A stretch of 64,000 nucleotides of DNA from Lachnospiraceae bacterium UBA3850. Its GTDB lineage: Bacteria; Bacillota; Clostridia; Lachnospirales; Lachnospiraceae. A model generated the notes under the pieces. The model was given only the letters and a program-made list of their open reading frames with translations, was not told the origin of the DNA and ran no database searches. Position numbers and translations under genes: made by a program. Every line of letters starts with the position of its first letter. Within the stretch, counting starts at the first letter, position 1. Of this stretch, positions 45,904-54,571 are shown one piece after another. The stretch covers positions 48,327 through 112,326 of the forward strand of contig DGHK01000016.1 in assembly GCA_002392655.1 (NCBI GenBank), given 5' to 3'.

Positions 45904-47370
45904 ATGAGCGTAAGTGTATATTTTTCCAATCAAATAGTGCAGGTTGCTGTTGGTAAGCGTGGAAAAAAAGGAACGCTTCAGACGGTTTATTCTTCGGTTG
46001 CTCCTGAAGGTTGTATTATAAACGGTATAGTAATGGATCCGGAGGTGCTTGGAAACTTCCTGAATGAATTCTGGGTGCTGAATAACATCCCAAAGAAGGA
46101 CGTTTATCTTGTTGTAAAGAGTAACAAGATAGCCAGTAAGACATTGGATGTACCTATTCTTGATAAGAAAAAGACTTTCGGGTATATAACACGAGAATTC
46201 TCCGATATGCAAAGAGAAGAGGAAGAGAATACCATAGCGTATACCAAGCTTTCACGTGATGCAAAAAAGAAAAAAATAAAAATATATGCGGAGATGGCAC
46301 CAAAAGAACAGCTCAGAGAGTTTATAAATATATTCTCAAATATGGGGATAGCCTTGAAGGGAATCATATCCGCTGAGGGAAGTATTATCGGATATGTAAA
46401 GTCTACGATGGCAAAAGGAAATGGTACTTTCATTCTTCAGGTTGTAAACGGAAATCTCGTTTCTAATGTCCTCATAGTCGAAGGTGATTTCACATACTAC
46501 AATTCGGTTAGATGTTTCAATGATGTTGGTACCCCGGAATATCTAGAGGATTTAGCTCGTTCACTGAACCAGTTGCAACAATTCATGTCAACGCAGAAGA
46601 TAACAGCTCCTATTGAGAGAGTTTATGTGGCTGGTACGGAAAAAGCGGATTTATCAGCATATAATTACGTTGTTTCAAATCAAGGCGTTAATGCACCTTG
46701 TGAGCTTGTAAATGCCGGAATTGCTGATTCGAATCTTAATTTTTTGGCACAACGCGCGCTTTTTGCATATTCGGGACTTTTTGACCAGGGTATAGAGAGT
46801 AATTTCCTTACAAATTTTGATATGAAAAAGGAAGATTCAAAAGCTTTGGATCCAGATATGAAGAAGCGAGTTATAAAAATAGTAGCTACTTTGGCTGTTA
46901 TGCTTATTTTGTTCGGCTTTTTTCTAACAAAACGATTGATTGCTCAGTCAAAGTACGATGAATTGCATTCATATAATACCAGTCCAACAACAACTCTTAA
47001 GGTTTTAGAATATGAGAATGCAGTTGCTGACAGAGATGCGATGCAGAATAAATATAACTCAATTAATACAGTTATTGATACTATAGATTCCTATCCTGTA
47101 TGTACTGACGAAGTGATTGAGGTTATAGAAGAAACGGCGAAAGGATATGCAGATATAGAAATCCTTAGTTTTGATGCTGATACTGGACATGTTGCATTTA
47201 CAGCTAAATCAAAAGTGGTAGGAGACATATATAAATATATAGATAGACTTCTGTCAGAGAAGATATTTATGAGTGTTGAACACACGGGCTACACTTTAGA
47301 AGAAAAAACAAATTACTATAATATAAGGGTAGAGTGTATTCTGGCACCATCAGTTGGACGGGAGGAATAA
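45904..47370 (+). CDS. pilM: Fused PilM-PilN pilus assembly protein
   Basis: A 488-aa protein. Residues 1-300 resemble the actin-like cytoplasmic PilM (YFSNQIVQVAVGK, ILQVVNGNLVSNVLIVEGDF, RVYVAGT). A membrane helix follows at about 320-340 (VIKIVATLAVMLILFGFFL) and then a periplasmic-type coiled coil and ferredoxin-like domain (about 355-485), which is the PilN layout. In most organisms these are two proteins that bind one another through the PilN N-terminus; here they are one chain. The fusion is seen directly; the assignment by fold is inference because sequence identity in PilM/N is low. Confidence 0.78.
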   Translation: MSVSVYFSNQIVQVAVGKRGKKGTLQTVYSSVAPEGCIINGIVMDPEVLGNFLNEFWVLNNIPKKDVYLVVKSNKIASKTLDVPILDKKKTFGYITREFSDMQREEEENTIAYTKLSRDAKKKKIKIYAEMAPKEQLREFINIFSNMGIALKGIISAEGSIIGYVKSTMAKGNGTFILQVVNGNLVSNVLIVEGDFTYYNSVRCFNDVGTPEYLEDLARSLNQLQQFMSTQKITAPIERVYVAGTEKADLSAYNYVVSNQGVNAPCELVNAGIADSNLNFLAQRALFAYSGLFDQGIESNFLTNFDMKKEDSKALDPDMKKRVIKIVATLAVMLILFGFFLTKRLIAQSKYDELHSYNTSPTTTLKVLEYENAVADRDAMQNKYNSINTVIDTIDSYPVCTDEVIEVIEETAKGYADIEILSFDADTGHVAFTAKSKVVGDIYKYIDRLLSEKIFMSVEHTGYTLEEKTNYYNIRVECILAPSVGREE

Positions 47371-47373
47371 GTT

Positions 47374-48306
47374 ATGAAGACAAATATGACAGAACGTGAT
47401 AAAAAACTTCTCGTATTTATGTTTATGGTTGTTATCATAGTCGGTATAGGATACTGGGGAGTTATTCCTCAGATCAAAGCGGCAAACTCATATACCAGTA
47501 AAGCAGAGGATGAAGAGGCTGAGAAGAAGATAAATCAGCTGAAGATAGTAAATGCTGCCGGAATAGATATGCAGGCTGAAGAGTATAAATCTCAGATAAC
47601 TGAAAAGAAAGATGAGTTTTATCCGATTATGACTAACTCTGAAGTTGATAGAATGATGACAGAAATGGCTAGGGATGAAGGGCTTGAAATATATGACCTT
47701 ACATTCAATATGCCTACTTTTCCTTCTAGCAGAATGGCATACGAGAATTCTGATTTGTATTATGAACAAAAAGCTGTTTTGGAAGAATTGGCTAAGCAAG
47801 AAAAGGAAGAAGATGAGGCACTTACAGCTGCTACATCAGGCCAGACAACCACGAGTCCGTCAAAGAATACGAAAAAAAAGATACAAACAACTGCAGAAAT
47901 AAATGAAGAGATAATGGGAAGTGATAATATTTATCAGCCAAACACGGATATTTATGCGGTTCCTGTTTCAATGACTGTTGGTGGTAATATTAGTAAATTA
48001 AATTCTTTTTTGAATAGAATTATAGGTTTAGAAAAAAGAGTTCTTCTTGTTTCATATTCGTGGGGAGAATATAGAGAGATTCTGGAATATGATGAAGAAG
48101 GTAATTATATAGGAACTACATCATCTTCGGCATCGTTGGTTGATGGGGTAACTGCTGAGGAATTGGATAATGAAGAAATAAAGAAGGTGGATAGAAAGTC
48201 ACTGACAGTCAAAATAGAGATATTTATGTGTGATACATCTGCGGTAGCATCAGCTACTGATGCAGAAGAACTCCCAGAAGGTCTTACTGAGGAGTTGGGA
48301 GACTGA
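47374..48306 (+). CDS. pilO: PilO-like pilus assembly protein
   Basis: A 310-aa single-pass protein. A membrane helix at about residues 12-30 (LLVFMFMVVIIVGIGYWGVIP) is followed by a coiled-coil stretch and a ferredoxin-like fold region (about 185-300: YAVPVSMTVGGNISKLNSFL, LTVKIEIFMC), interrupted by a Lys/Thr/Ser-rich linker near 145-165. PilO binds PilN and couples the platform to the pilus. It starts 3 bp after the PilMN gene. It is longer than typical PilO (about 200 aa), mainly through the linker and a Glu-rich C-terminus. Confidence 0.78.
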   Translation: MKTNMTERDKKLLVFMFMVVIIVGIGYWGVIPQIKAANSYTSKAEDEEAEKKINQLKIVNAAGIDMQAEEYKSQITEKKDEFYPIMTNSEVDRMMTEMARDEGLEIYDLTFNMPTFPSSRMAYENSDLYYEQKAVLEELAKQEKEEDEALTAATSGQTTTSPSKNTKKKIQTTAEINEEIMGSDNIYQPNTDIYAVPVSMTVGGNISKLNSFLNRIIGLEKRVLLVSYSWGEYREILEYDEEGNYIGTTSSSASLVDGVTAEELDNEEIKKVDRKSLTVKIEIFMCDTSAVASATDAEELPEGLTEELGD

Positions 48307-48331
48307 GAATCAACAAGGTGGGGAAACTTAA

Positions 48332-50017
48332 ATGGAAGCTAGAACTAACAAAAACATACGAATAGGTGACGTTTTAAAAGAGTTCGGATACGTTACAGAT
48401 GATGATATAAATGCGGCTCTTGAATATACTAAAACTCATGAGGGAGTCCGACTTGGTGGAGCTCTTATAGAGCTGAATATCATTACAGAACGTCAGATGC
48501 TTGAGGCTCTTGGTAGAAGACTTCAGTATAGTGTTGTAAATATTACTGACCTGGTTGTGGATATCAAGGCTGTTGAAACCATACCTCAGCCGCTTGCTGA
48601 AAAGTATGGAATGATGGCATATAAGATAGAAGAAGGGGTTCTTTATGTTCTTACTAACGATCCTCTTAATTTCTATGGACTTGAGGATATACGTCAGGTT
48701 GCAGGAACAGATATTAGAGTTGAGCTTGCTGAGAAACAGCCTCTTGAGAATGCTATTCAGTATTATTATTCAGAGGTTTCAGCTAAGAAGGCTGCTGATA
48801 AGGCTTCAAAGTCCAGCTTTGCGGATGATGATATAATTGAGGTTAACGTAGAGGATGCAGATGATGATACGCCTATCATCAACCTCCTGAATTCTCTGGT
48901 GGTACGTGCTTATAATTCAAACGTATCTGATATCCATATAGAGCCTTTTGAAAAGCATACTTCAGTAAGAATGCGTATGGATGGTGTTATCGTAGACTTT
49001 ATGACACTTCCTAGAAATATTCATAGCTCACTTATAGCCCGTGTAAAAATTATAGGTGACCTGGATATAGCTGAGAGACGTATTCCGCAGGATGGTCACT
49101 TCAAGACAAATGTTGAAGGTGTTCCGATTAACGTCAGAGTTTCTGTTATACCTACCGTTTTTGGTGAAAAAGCCGTTCTTCGTCTGCTTGCATCAGCTGC
49201 AACTATCGATCATGCCGGTTCCTTTGGTATGAATGACAGAAATTATCAGATAGTAAGCAAGATGCTTCAGTCACCGAATGGTATGATCTATGTTACCGGT
49301 CCTACAGGTTCCGGTAAATCAACAACACTTTATATGATACTTCAGACTCTTTCTGAAAGAGCTGTGAATATATCAACTATCGAAGATCCTGTGGAGAAGA
49401 ATCTTCCGAAGTTGAATCAGATGCAGGTTAACAATACAGCTGGTCTTACTTTTGAGGTGGGCTTGAGAGCGCTGCTTCGTCAGGATCCTGATATCATCAT
49501 GCTTGGTGAGACTCGAGATGCTGAGACCGCTTCTATCTCTGTTAGAGCTGCTATAACAGGCCACTTAGTGCTTTCTACACTTCACACGAATGATGCGGCA
49601 TCATCGGTAACTAGACTTATCGATATGGGTATTGAGCCATACATGCTTGCTAACTCGCTAGTAGGTATCATAGCGCAGAGACTTGTGCGTAAGGTTTGTC
49701 CGGACTGTGCCCAGTGGGGAGAGATGACAGAAGAGGAAGAACGTATAGTAGGTCGTAAACTTCCGAGAATTATGCACAAGGTTGGTTGTAAGAAGTGTAA
49801 CGGTACAGGTTATAGAGGACGTATATCTATACATGAGATACTTCCTGTAGATAAACCGGTACGTAAGATGATCTCTGAAGAGAGAACATCAGAGGAAATC
49901 AAGGATTATGCACGTAAAGAACTCGGTATGCTTACTCTTAAGGAAAGCTGTATGGAACTGATCGAGCAGGGACTTACAACAGCTGAAGAGCTCGTAAAAG
50001 TAGCGTATTACGACTAA
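48332..50017 (+). CDS. pilB: PilB, pilus extension ATPase
   Basis: A 561-aa GspE/PilB ATPase that powers pilin polymerisation. An MshEN-type N-terminal domain (about residues 5-150) is followed by the ATPase: Walker A GPTGSGKST near 322, the Asp box and Walker B in DPDIIMLGETRD near 385-396, and His boxes TGHLVLSTLHTNDA. A four-cysteine zinc motif, CPDC...CKKCNGTGYRGR, lies near 452-490, as in active PilB/GspE. No PilT retraction paralogue is encoded in the window. Confidence 0.95.
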   Translation: MEARTNKNIRIGDVLKEFGYVTDDDINAALEYTKTHEGVRLGGALIELNIITERQMLEALGRRLQYSVVNITDLVVDIKAVETIPQPLAEKYGMMAYKIEEGVLYVLTNDPLNFYGLEDIRQVAGTDIRVELAEKQPLENAIQYYYSEVSAKKAADKASKSSFADDDIIEVNVEDADDDTPIINLLNSLVVRAYNSNVSDIHIEPFEKHTSVRMRMDGVIVDFMTLPRNIHSSLIARVKIIGDLDIAERRIPQDGHFKTNVEGVPINVRVSVIPTVFGEKAVLRLLASAATIDHAGSFGMNDRNYQIVSKMLQSPNGMIYVTGPTGSGKSTTLYMILQTLSERAVNISTIEDPVEKNLPKLNQMQVNNTAGLTFEVGLRALLRQDPDIIMLGETRDAETASISVRAAITGHLVLSTLHTNDAASSVTRLIDMGIEPYMLANSLVGIIAQRLVRKVCPDCAQWGEMTEEEERIVGRKLPRIMHKVGCKKCNGTGYRGRISIHEILPVDKPVRKMISEERTSEEIKDYARKELGMLTLKESCMELIEQGLTTAEELVKVAYYD

Positions 50018-50371
50018 TTCCTAAATAGTCTTCGAAGATGCGTGTAAAACAAATGTAAAAACTGTGAAAACTGTGTGAAATAGCCAATTTCGAAGGTTTT
50101 TTTACTAGATTTTCAATAAAAATATTACATTGATGTTACAATAAAATGATTAAACATGAACAAAAGTGACTGATTTTGATTGAGTTAAACTTGGAAACGA
50201 ACTGAATTGTGCAATATGCACAAAATAATTTGTAAACTATTGTTCGTTTAGTGGATTTAAATGAAAGGTTTACATAACTCCTTGCAAAAACGGTCAGCTG
50301 TCGATATAATTTACTTAACTTATTCATGAGAGAGCTTAATGAAGAATTTAAAAATAAGGAGGACTTAGCTT
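50018..50371 (+). promoter_or_regulatory. 354-bp intergenic region with the major pilin promoter
   Basis: The largest noncoding stretch. Its clearest element is a promoter with TTGCAA at 50282-50287, a 17-bp spacer and TATAAT at 50305-50310, followed by a 60-nt leader and AAGGAGG (50356-50362) before the pilin ATG. A TTCGAAGG followed by seven T at 50090-50104 can pair with CTTCGAA at about 50030-50037 and may weakly terminate the pilB transcript. The rest is AT-rich with no recognised RNA. I see no cyclic di-GMP riboswitch. Confidence 0.65.
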
Positions 50372-50812
50372 ATGAAGAAGAATAATAAAGGTTTTACACT
50401 TGTTGAACTTATCGTTGTACTTGTAATTCTTGCAATCCTTGCAGCAATCCTTGTTCCAGCACTTCTGGGATGGATCGATAAGGCAAAAGAGAAGCAGACT
50501 ACAACTAATGCTGAAGCTGCATATGTAGCAGCGCAGGCTACTTACACTGAGGCTTATGGAAAGGGAACTGGAGTTCCTCAAAAGACTGACGTTGTTAAGG
50601 CTATCAAGGATTTGACAGATATCAAAGATAATTTTGATATTGAAATTACAACAGGTGGAACTACAAACTCTACTTTATCTACAGCAGATAATAATGGAAA
50701 TGCAAGAACTCATGGTGATTACATAATCAAGATATTCGTTTATGATGATGGTAATTACAAAGCTACATGGAATCAGGAACAGGGCGGAAATTGGAAAGTT
50801 GAAAAGAAGTAA
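50372..50812 (+). CDS. pilA: PilA-like major type IV pilin
   Basis: A 146-aa prepilin with a six-residue basic leader plus Gly7, cleavage at NKG/FTLVEL, Glu at mature position 5, and the helix IVVLVILAILAAILVPALLGW. The mature protein is small (139 aa), as in Gram-positive major pilins. The alpha-helix continues as an Ala-rich amphipathic part (NAEAAYVAAQATYTEAYG) and then a compact beta domain; no cysteine is present, so there is no disulfide-bonded D-region. It has its own strong promoter and terminator, consistent with high expression, and directly follows pilB. Confidence 0.92.
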   Translation: MKKNNKGFTLVELIVVLVILAILAAILVPALLGWIDKAKEKQTTTNAEAAYVAAQATYTEAYGKGTGVPQKTDVVKAIKDLTDIKDNFDIEITTGGTTNSTLSTADNNGNARTHGDYIIKIFVYDDGNYKATWNQEQGGNWKVEKK

Positions 50813-50833
50813 TTCATTGAATTTTCAAGATAA

Positions 50834-50870
50834 ACACACGGGTTGTATAGTCAACCCGTGTGTGTTTTTT
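50834..50870 (+). terminator. Strong terminator after pilA
   Basis: A 12-bp GC-containing stem (ACACACGGGTTG at 50834-50845 with CAACCCGTGTGT at 50852-50863) closes a 6-nt loop and is followed by a T-run. Its tail adjoins the promoter of the next gene. Confidence 0.9.
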
Positions 50871-50872
50871 TA

Positions 50873-50942
50873 TTGACGAAAAAATAAAAAATGCTTATAA
50901 TCAAAATGATTACAGAAAATAAAATGATAATCAGATTGATTA
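50873..50942 (+). promoter_or_regulatory. Promoter and two operators for the HTH gene
   Basis: TTGACG (50873-50878), a 17-bp spacer and TATAAT (50896-50901) form the promoter. Two 15-bp palindromes, TAATCAAAATGATTA (50898-50912) and TAATCAGATTGATTA (50928-50942), lie 30 bp apart, the first overlapping the -10 box. This indicates repression, most simply by the encoded HTH protein. Confidence 0.78.
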
Positions 50943-50955
50943 CAGGAGCAGTAGT

Positions 50956-51357
50956 ATGACTATTCGAGATATTAGAAAAAATACGGGACTTACTCAAAAG
51001 GAGTTTGCCGAGCTTTATCATATCTCTCTACCTACTTTGAGACGATGGGAGCAGGATGTTAATAAGGCACCGGTTTATCTGGTGGAGCTGCTTAAGGCGG
51101 TTACTCATTACGGAGATGATTCACCGAGTGTGTTCGAAGGAGAAGAAAGTAAGTATTATTATGATGCTGTTTCAGGCACGGTTCAAAATACGTGTGGGGA
51201 TTGTATCAGAATAACAGATAGTATATTGGATGTAAAAAAAGAAAACATTGGACTATATCTTGATGAGCTGTTTGAAGATATTGAATTAGCTAAGAAGAAG
51301 TTTTCAGATTCCTGCGAGGAAGATAAGAGGAGTGATATTATATGGCAAAAACCATAG
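50956..51357 (+). CDS. Helix-turn-helix regulator (HipB/antitoxin-like)
   Basis: A 133-aa protein. Residues 1-55 form an HTH of the XRE type (TGLTQKEFAELYHISLPTLRRWEQD); the helix that reads the operator is SLPTLRRWEQ. The C-terminal half (about 60-133) is acidic and not recognised. Genes of this type in Lachnospiraceae often precede a HipA-like toxin gene, and a short ORF starting like one overlaps its 3' end. Autoregulation is supported by the two operators. It lies between the pilus locus and a wall enzyme and shows no link to either. Confidence 0.8.
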   Translation: MTIRDIRKNTGLTQKEFAELYHISLPTLRRWEQDVNKAPVYLVELLKAVTHYGDDSPSVFEGEESKYYYDAVSGTVQNTCGDCIRITDSILDVKKENIGLYLDELFEDIELAKKKFSDSCEEDKRSDIIWQKP

Positions 51358-51506
51358 ACAGAGCATATCTTATGCACAAAGATCGCATAGTTCTTGATCT
51401 TGAGATAAATGAATCGGGAGGGATAAGGGTTAAGCGTGTAAATGCTGCTGAACAGGAACATATCCCGATCGGTGGAACGTATCAAGCATCTGAAGAGTCG
51501 TTTTGA
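51342..51506 (+). pseudogene. HipA-N-terminal-like stub
   Basis: A 54-codon frame begins with ATG at 51342, overlapping the HTH gene by 16 bp. Its start, KTIDRAYLMHKDRIVLDLEI, and a later HIPIGGTYQ, resemble the N-terminal subdomain of HipA-type kinases of toxin-antitoxin loci. It ends after 54 residues, far short of a kinase. In the +1 frame, 31 further codons (51472-51567: KSRFEQKVYLLHDFQKG) follow, suggesting a frameshifted remnant of another gene. Alternatively it is a tiny real protein. The terminator at 51574 closes the unit. Confidence 0.4.
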
Positions 51507-51573
51507 GCAGAAGGTTTATCTATTGCATGATTTTCAAAAGGGAAAGGATATCTGGAAACAGTATTAATGACTA

Positions 51574-51599
51574 AATGGGCACTTCGGTGCCCATTTTTG
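51574..51599 (+). terminator. Terminator with UUCG tetraloop
   Basis: AATGGGCAC and GTGCCCATT form a perfect 9-bp stem around a TTCG loop, followed by a T-run. Its tail overlaps the -35 box of the next promoter. Confidence 0.88.
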
Positions 51600-51625
51600 A
51601 CTTTAAATACATTTAGTGGTATTAT
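51597..51625 (+). promoter_or_regulatory. Promoter for the 3D-SGNH gene
   Basis: TTGACT at 51597-51602 and TATTAT at 51620-51625 are 17 bp apart, with about 30 nt of leader before the TTG start. Confidence 0.6.
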
Positions 51626-51659
51626 TTCTTTATCTATGTCAAGATGAGGAGACTGTGCT

Positions 51660-52961
51660 TTGAAGAAGTTTTTTGCGTTTATAAAAGAGAATTACAAAAC
51701 CATAGGTTCAGTGCTGGTTGTGCTGGCTCTTGTTTTTGTGTGCGTCGGTATCGAGATAAACAAGAAGCTTCAGAAGACTACGGAGCTTGGACGTATGGTT
51801 CAGCTGACTCCGCTTTACAAGGATGCACCCCAAGCGCCGCATTATTACAAGGTTGCATATTCGACTCTGAATATAGATTCCGGAGTTGCACAGGACGGTA
51901 ATATAAGAGATTCTGTAGGTGCTTTTGCGGGAAATGATCTGACTGAACAGCAGCAGAAGGATAAGGCAGCACTTGAAGCTTTGCTGGCAACTAATGAGGA
52001 AGCGGTAAGTACTGCGAAGGCTGAGTCTCAGGAGAGGCGTCAAAAGTATAAGAAGAACGAGCTTGGAGATGAAAATGCAAGTACAGATATACAGATATCT
52101 CAGCGCCCGGGTCTTACGGCGGGTGGACCTGTTCAGTACGGAACAGGTGGTTCCTATCTGGGTAGATTCCTTCTTACCGGATATTGTCCTTGCGCTATCT
52201 GCTGTGGCAAGACCAACGGTATTACAGCCAGTGGTAAGCCTGCCACTGCAAATCATACTATCGCAGCTGACAAACGTTTTGCATTTGGAACACAGATGGT
52301 TATAAATGGAATCGTTTATACTGTTGAGGACCGTGGTGGTGCTATCACAGGTAATCACATAGATATATACTTTAATACCCATTCTGAGGCACTTGCATGG
52401 GGTAAGAGATATGGTGATGTATATCTGTATACAGGAACCGGAACTACTGTTGCTTCAAATAATAATACTCCTACTAATAATACCGGTAATACAGGTTCAC
52501 CCGGCTCGGTCTCACTTATAGGTGACTCACTTACAGTAGGATGTAAGGCTGCATTCCTTTCTCTTGTTCCTGATGCGAACGTAGATGGTGTTGTCGGCAG
52601 ACAGATGGCAGCAGGCTTTGATGTTGTTGAGTCCATGAAGAGTGCCGGAACTCTTGGTGACAAGGTTATAATAGAGCTTGGTACCAATGGTGTTTTCTCT
52701 GCTGAGAGCGGACAACAGTTGATTGATAGTATAGGAAGTGACAAACAGATCTACTGGGTGAACACATATGGCCCGGGACTCAGCTGGTATGAAGATGTAA
52801 ATTCGGTTATATCGTCTCTCGCGTCGGCGAACAGTAATGTGACGATGATTGACTGGGCGTCCACGGGACAGGCCCATCCCGAGTATTTTGCCGGTGATGG
52901 TATACATATGACAAGTGCCGGTTACTCGGCATTTGCACAGCTTATGTACGACAGTCTATAG
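51660..52961 (+). CDS. Surface protein with 3D domain and SGNH hydrolase domain
   Basis: A 433-aa protein anchored by an N-terminal membrane helix (about residues 12-32). A charged linker (90-150) leads to a 3D domain at about 165-260, with LTGYCPCAICCGKTNGITAS, DKRFAFGTQM and DRGGAITGNHIDIYF carrying the three conserved aspartates of RpfB/MltA-like wall hydrolases. A Thr/Asn/Gly linker (262-280) is followed by an SGNH hydrolase at about 282-430: IGDSLTVG, GVVGRQ, ELGTNG and DGIHMT give the complete catalytic set. The combination suggests glycan cleavage together with peptidoglycan O-acetyl transfer or removal. TTG start with GAGGAG 8 bp upstream. Confidence 0.87.
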   Translation: MKKFFAFIKENYKTIGSVLVVLALVFVCVGIEINKKLQKTTELGRMVQLTPLYKDAPQAPHYYKVAYSTLNIDSGVAQDGNIRDSVGAFAGNDLTEQQQKDKAALEALLATNEEAVSTAKAESQERRQKYKKNELGDENASTDIQISQRPGLTAGGPVQYGTGGSYLGRFLLTGYCPCAICCGKTNGITASGKPATANHTIAADKRFAFGTQMVINGIVYTVEDRGGAITGNHIDIYFNTHSEALAWGKRYGDVYLYTGTGTTVASNNNTPTNNTGNTGSPGSVSLIGDSLTVGCKAAFLSLVPDANVDGVVGRQMAAGFDVVESMKSAGTLGDKVIIELGTNGVFSAESGQQLIDSIGSDKQIYWVNTYGPGLSWYEDVNSVISSLASANSNVTMIDWASTGQAHPEYFAGDGIHMTSAGYSAFAQLMYDSL

Positions 52962-52975
52962 CTTTAGTATAAAAC

Positions 52976-52994
52976 GTGATGCATAATGTATCAC
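52976..52994 (+). promoter_or_regulatory. 19-bp imperfect palindrome upstream of thrC
   Basis: GTGATGCAT and ATGTATCAC flank a single central base, with one mismatch. It lies in the 77-bp gap between the SGNH gene and thrC and may be an operator. No T-box or riboswitch fits in so short a gap. Confidence 0.4.
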
Positions 52995-53038
52995 AGGTAT
53001 CAAATGATAATGACCATTTAAGAAAAGAGGATAAATAA

Positions 53039-54526
53039 ATGAGTTTTCTTTACAGAAGCACAAGAAATGAAAATGAAACTGCAACTGCCAGTGAGGCAAT
53101 CCTGAAGGGACTTGCGGAGAATGGTGGACTTTTTGTACCGGATGAGATACCGGAGCTTGACGTACCATTTGAAGACCTGGCTGAGATGGATTATAAGGAT
53201 GTGGCATATGAGGTGATGAGTCGTATGCTTACTGACTTCACTGAGGAGGAACTGAGATACTGCATAGATAATGCTTATGACGACAAGTTCGATACAGAGA
53301 AGATAGCTCCTGTTAAATATCATCATGGTGCATACATACTCGAGCTTTTCCATGGTAAAACCATAGCATTTAAGGATATGGCACTTTCAATTCTTCCATA
53401 TCTGCTCACTACAGCAGCTAAGAAGAATAATGTTGATAAAGAAATCGTTATCCTCACTGCTACATCGGGAGATACAGGCAAGGCTGCTCTGGCAGGCTTC
53501 TCAGATGTTCCGGGTACCAAGATAGCAGTGTTTTATCCGAAGAATGGTGTCAGCCCTATTCAGGAGAAACAGATGGTTACTGAAAAGGGTAAGAATACAT
53601 TTGTTGCAGGTATTACAGGCAACTTCGATGATGCACAGACCGGTGTGAAGAAGATGTTCTCCGATAAGGAGCTGGCGAAGCTTTTGGATGAGAAGGGTTA
53701 TCAGTTCTCATCTGCGAATTCTATCAACATCGGACGTCTCGTTCCGCAGATGGTTTACTATGTTTACGCATATACGAGACTTATTGCAGCAGGTACAATA
53801 AAAGCAGGAGACAGGATAAATGTAGTCGTACCGACAGGTAACTTCGGAAACATCCTTGCAGCTTACTACGCTTCACTGATGGGACTCCCTGTTGGTCGCT
53901 TTATATGCGCATCAAATGATAACAAAGTGCTTTATGATTTCTTTACAACAGGCGTTTATGATAGAAACAGAGACTTCATACTTACGTCATCACCTTCGAT
54001 GGATATCCTCATTTCAAGTAACCTTGAGAGACTTATCTATCGTATCGCAGGAAATGATGCTGAGAAGAATGCTGAGCTGATGAAGAGCCTCAGCGAGACA
54101 GGAAAGTATGAGATAACAGATGAGATGCAGAAGAATCTCTACGGATTCTACGGTAACTTTGCTACACAGGATGAGGTTTCAGAGATCATCCGTAAGCTGT
54201 ATGACGAGGATGGATATATAATTGATACTCATACTGCTGTTGCAGTATCTGTATATGATAAGTTCAAGGCTGAGACAGGCGACGATACACCGACTATCAT
54301 CGCATCAACTGCAAGCCCATACAAGTTTACGAGAAGTGTAGTTACAGCTATCGAACCTTCGCTTAATGATAAGGAAGACTTTGAGCTTGTGGATGAGCTG
54401 TATAAGCTGTCAGCCGTAAAGGTTCCTGCAGCGATAGATGAGATAAGAACAGCTCCTGTGCTTCATGACACAGTCTGCGAGAAGGAAGAGATGGAAGCTG
54501 TAGTTAAGAAGTTCCTTGGTATATAG
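53039..54526 (+). CDS. thrC: Threonine synthase
   Basis: PLP-dependent enzyme converting O-phosphohomoserine to threonine in the cytoplasm, 495 aa. The PLP lysine is Lys112 in IAFKDMALSILP. The phosphate-binding TATSGDTGKAALAGF and VVPTGNFGNILAAYYA are typical of the long (class II) threonine synthases of Clostridia and fungi. RSTRNE near the N-terminus is the usual start. AAAGAGGA is upstream of the ATG. It stands apart from other amino-acid genes; queD follows after 45 bp. Confidence 0.95.
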   Translation: MSFLYRSTRNENETATASEAILKGLAENGGLFVPDEIPELDVPFEDLAEMDYKDVAYEVMSRMLTDFTEEELRYCIDNAYDDKFDTEKIAPVKYHHGAYILELFHGKTIAFKDMALSILPYLLTTAAKKNNVDKEIVILTATSGDTGKAALAGFSDVPGTKIAVFYPKNGVSPIQEKQMVTEKGKNTFVAGITGNFDDAQTGVKKMFSDKELAKLLDEKGYQFSSANSINIGRLVPQMVYYVYAYTRLIAAGTIKAGDRINVVVPTGNFGNILAAYYASLMGLPVGRFICASNDNKVLYDFFTTGVYDRNRDFILTSSPSMDILISSNLERLIYRIAGNDAEKNAELMKSLSETGKYEITDEMQKNLYGFYGNFATQDEVSEIIRKLYDEDGYIIDTHTAVAVSVYDKFKAETGDDTPTIIASTASPYKFTRSVVTAIEPSLNDKEDFELVDELYKLSAVKVPAAIDEIRTAPVLHDTVCEKEEMEAVVKKFLGI

Positions 54527-54571
54527 AATTCTTATGATTAGAATCTTTTGATATGGATGAGGTAGGAAATC

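Noticed and set aside
50018..50371. Cyclic di-GMP riboswitch or small RNA ahead of the major pilin
   Set aside because: The 60-nt leader after the promoter is too short for a GEMM fold and none of its conserved segments are visible.
51644..51901. Reading frame starting with ATG just before the 3D-SGNH gene
   Set aside because: It overlaps the well-supported TTG-started gene in another frame and encodes no recognisable domain.
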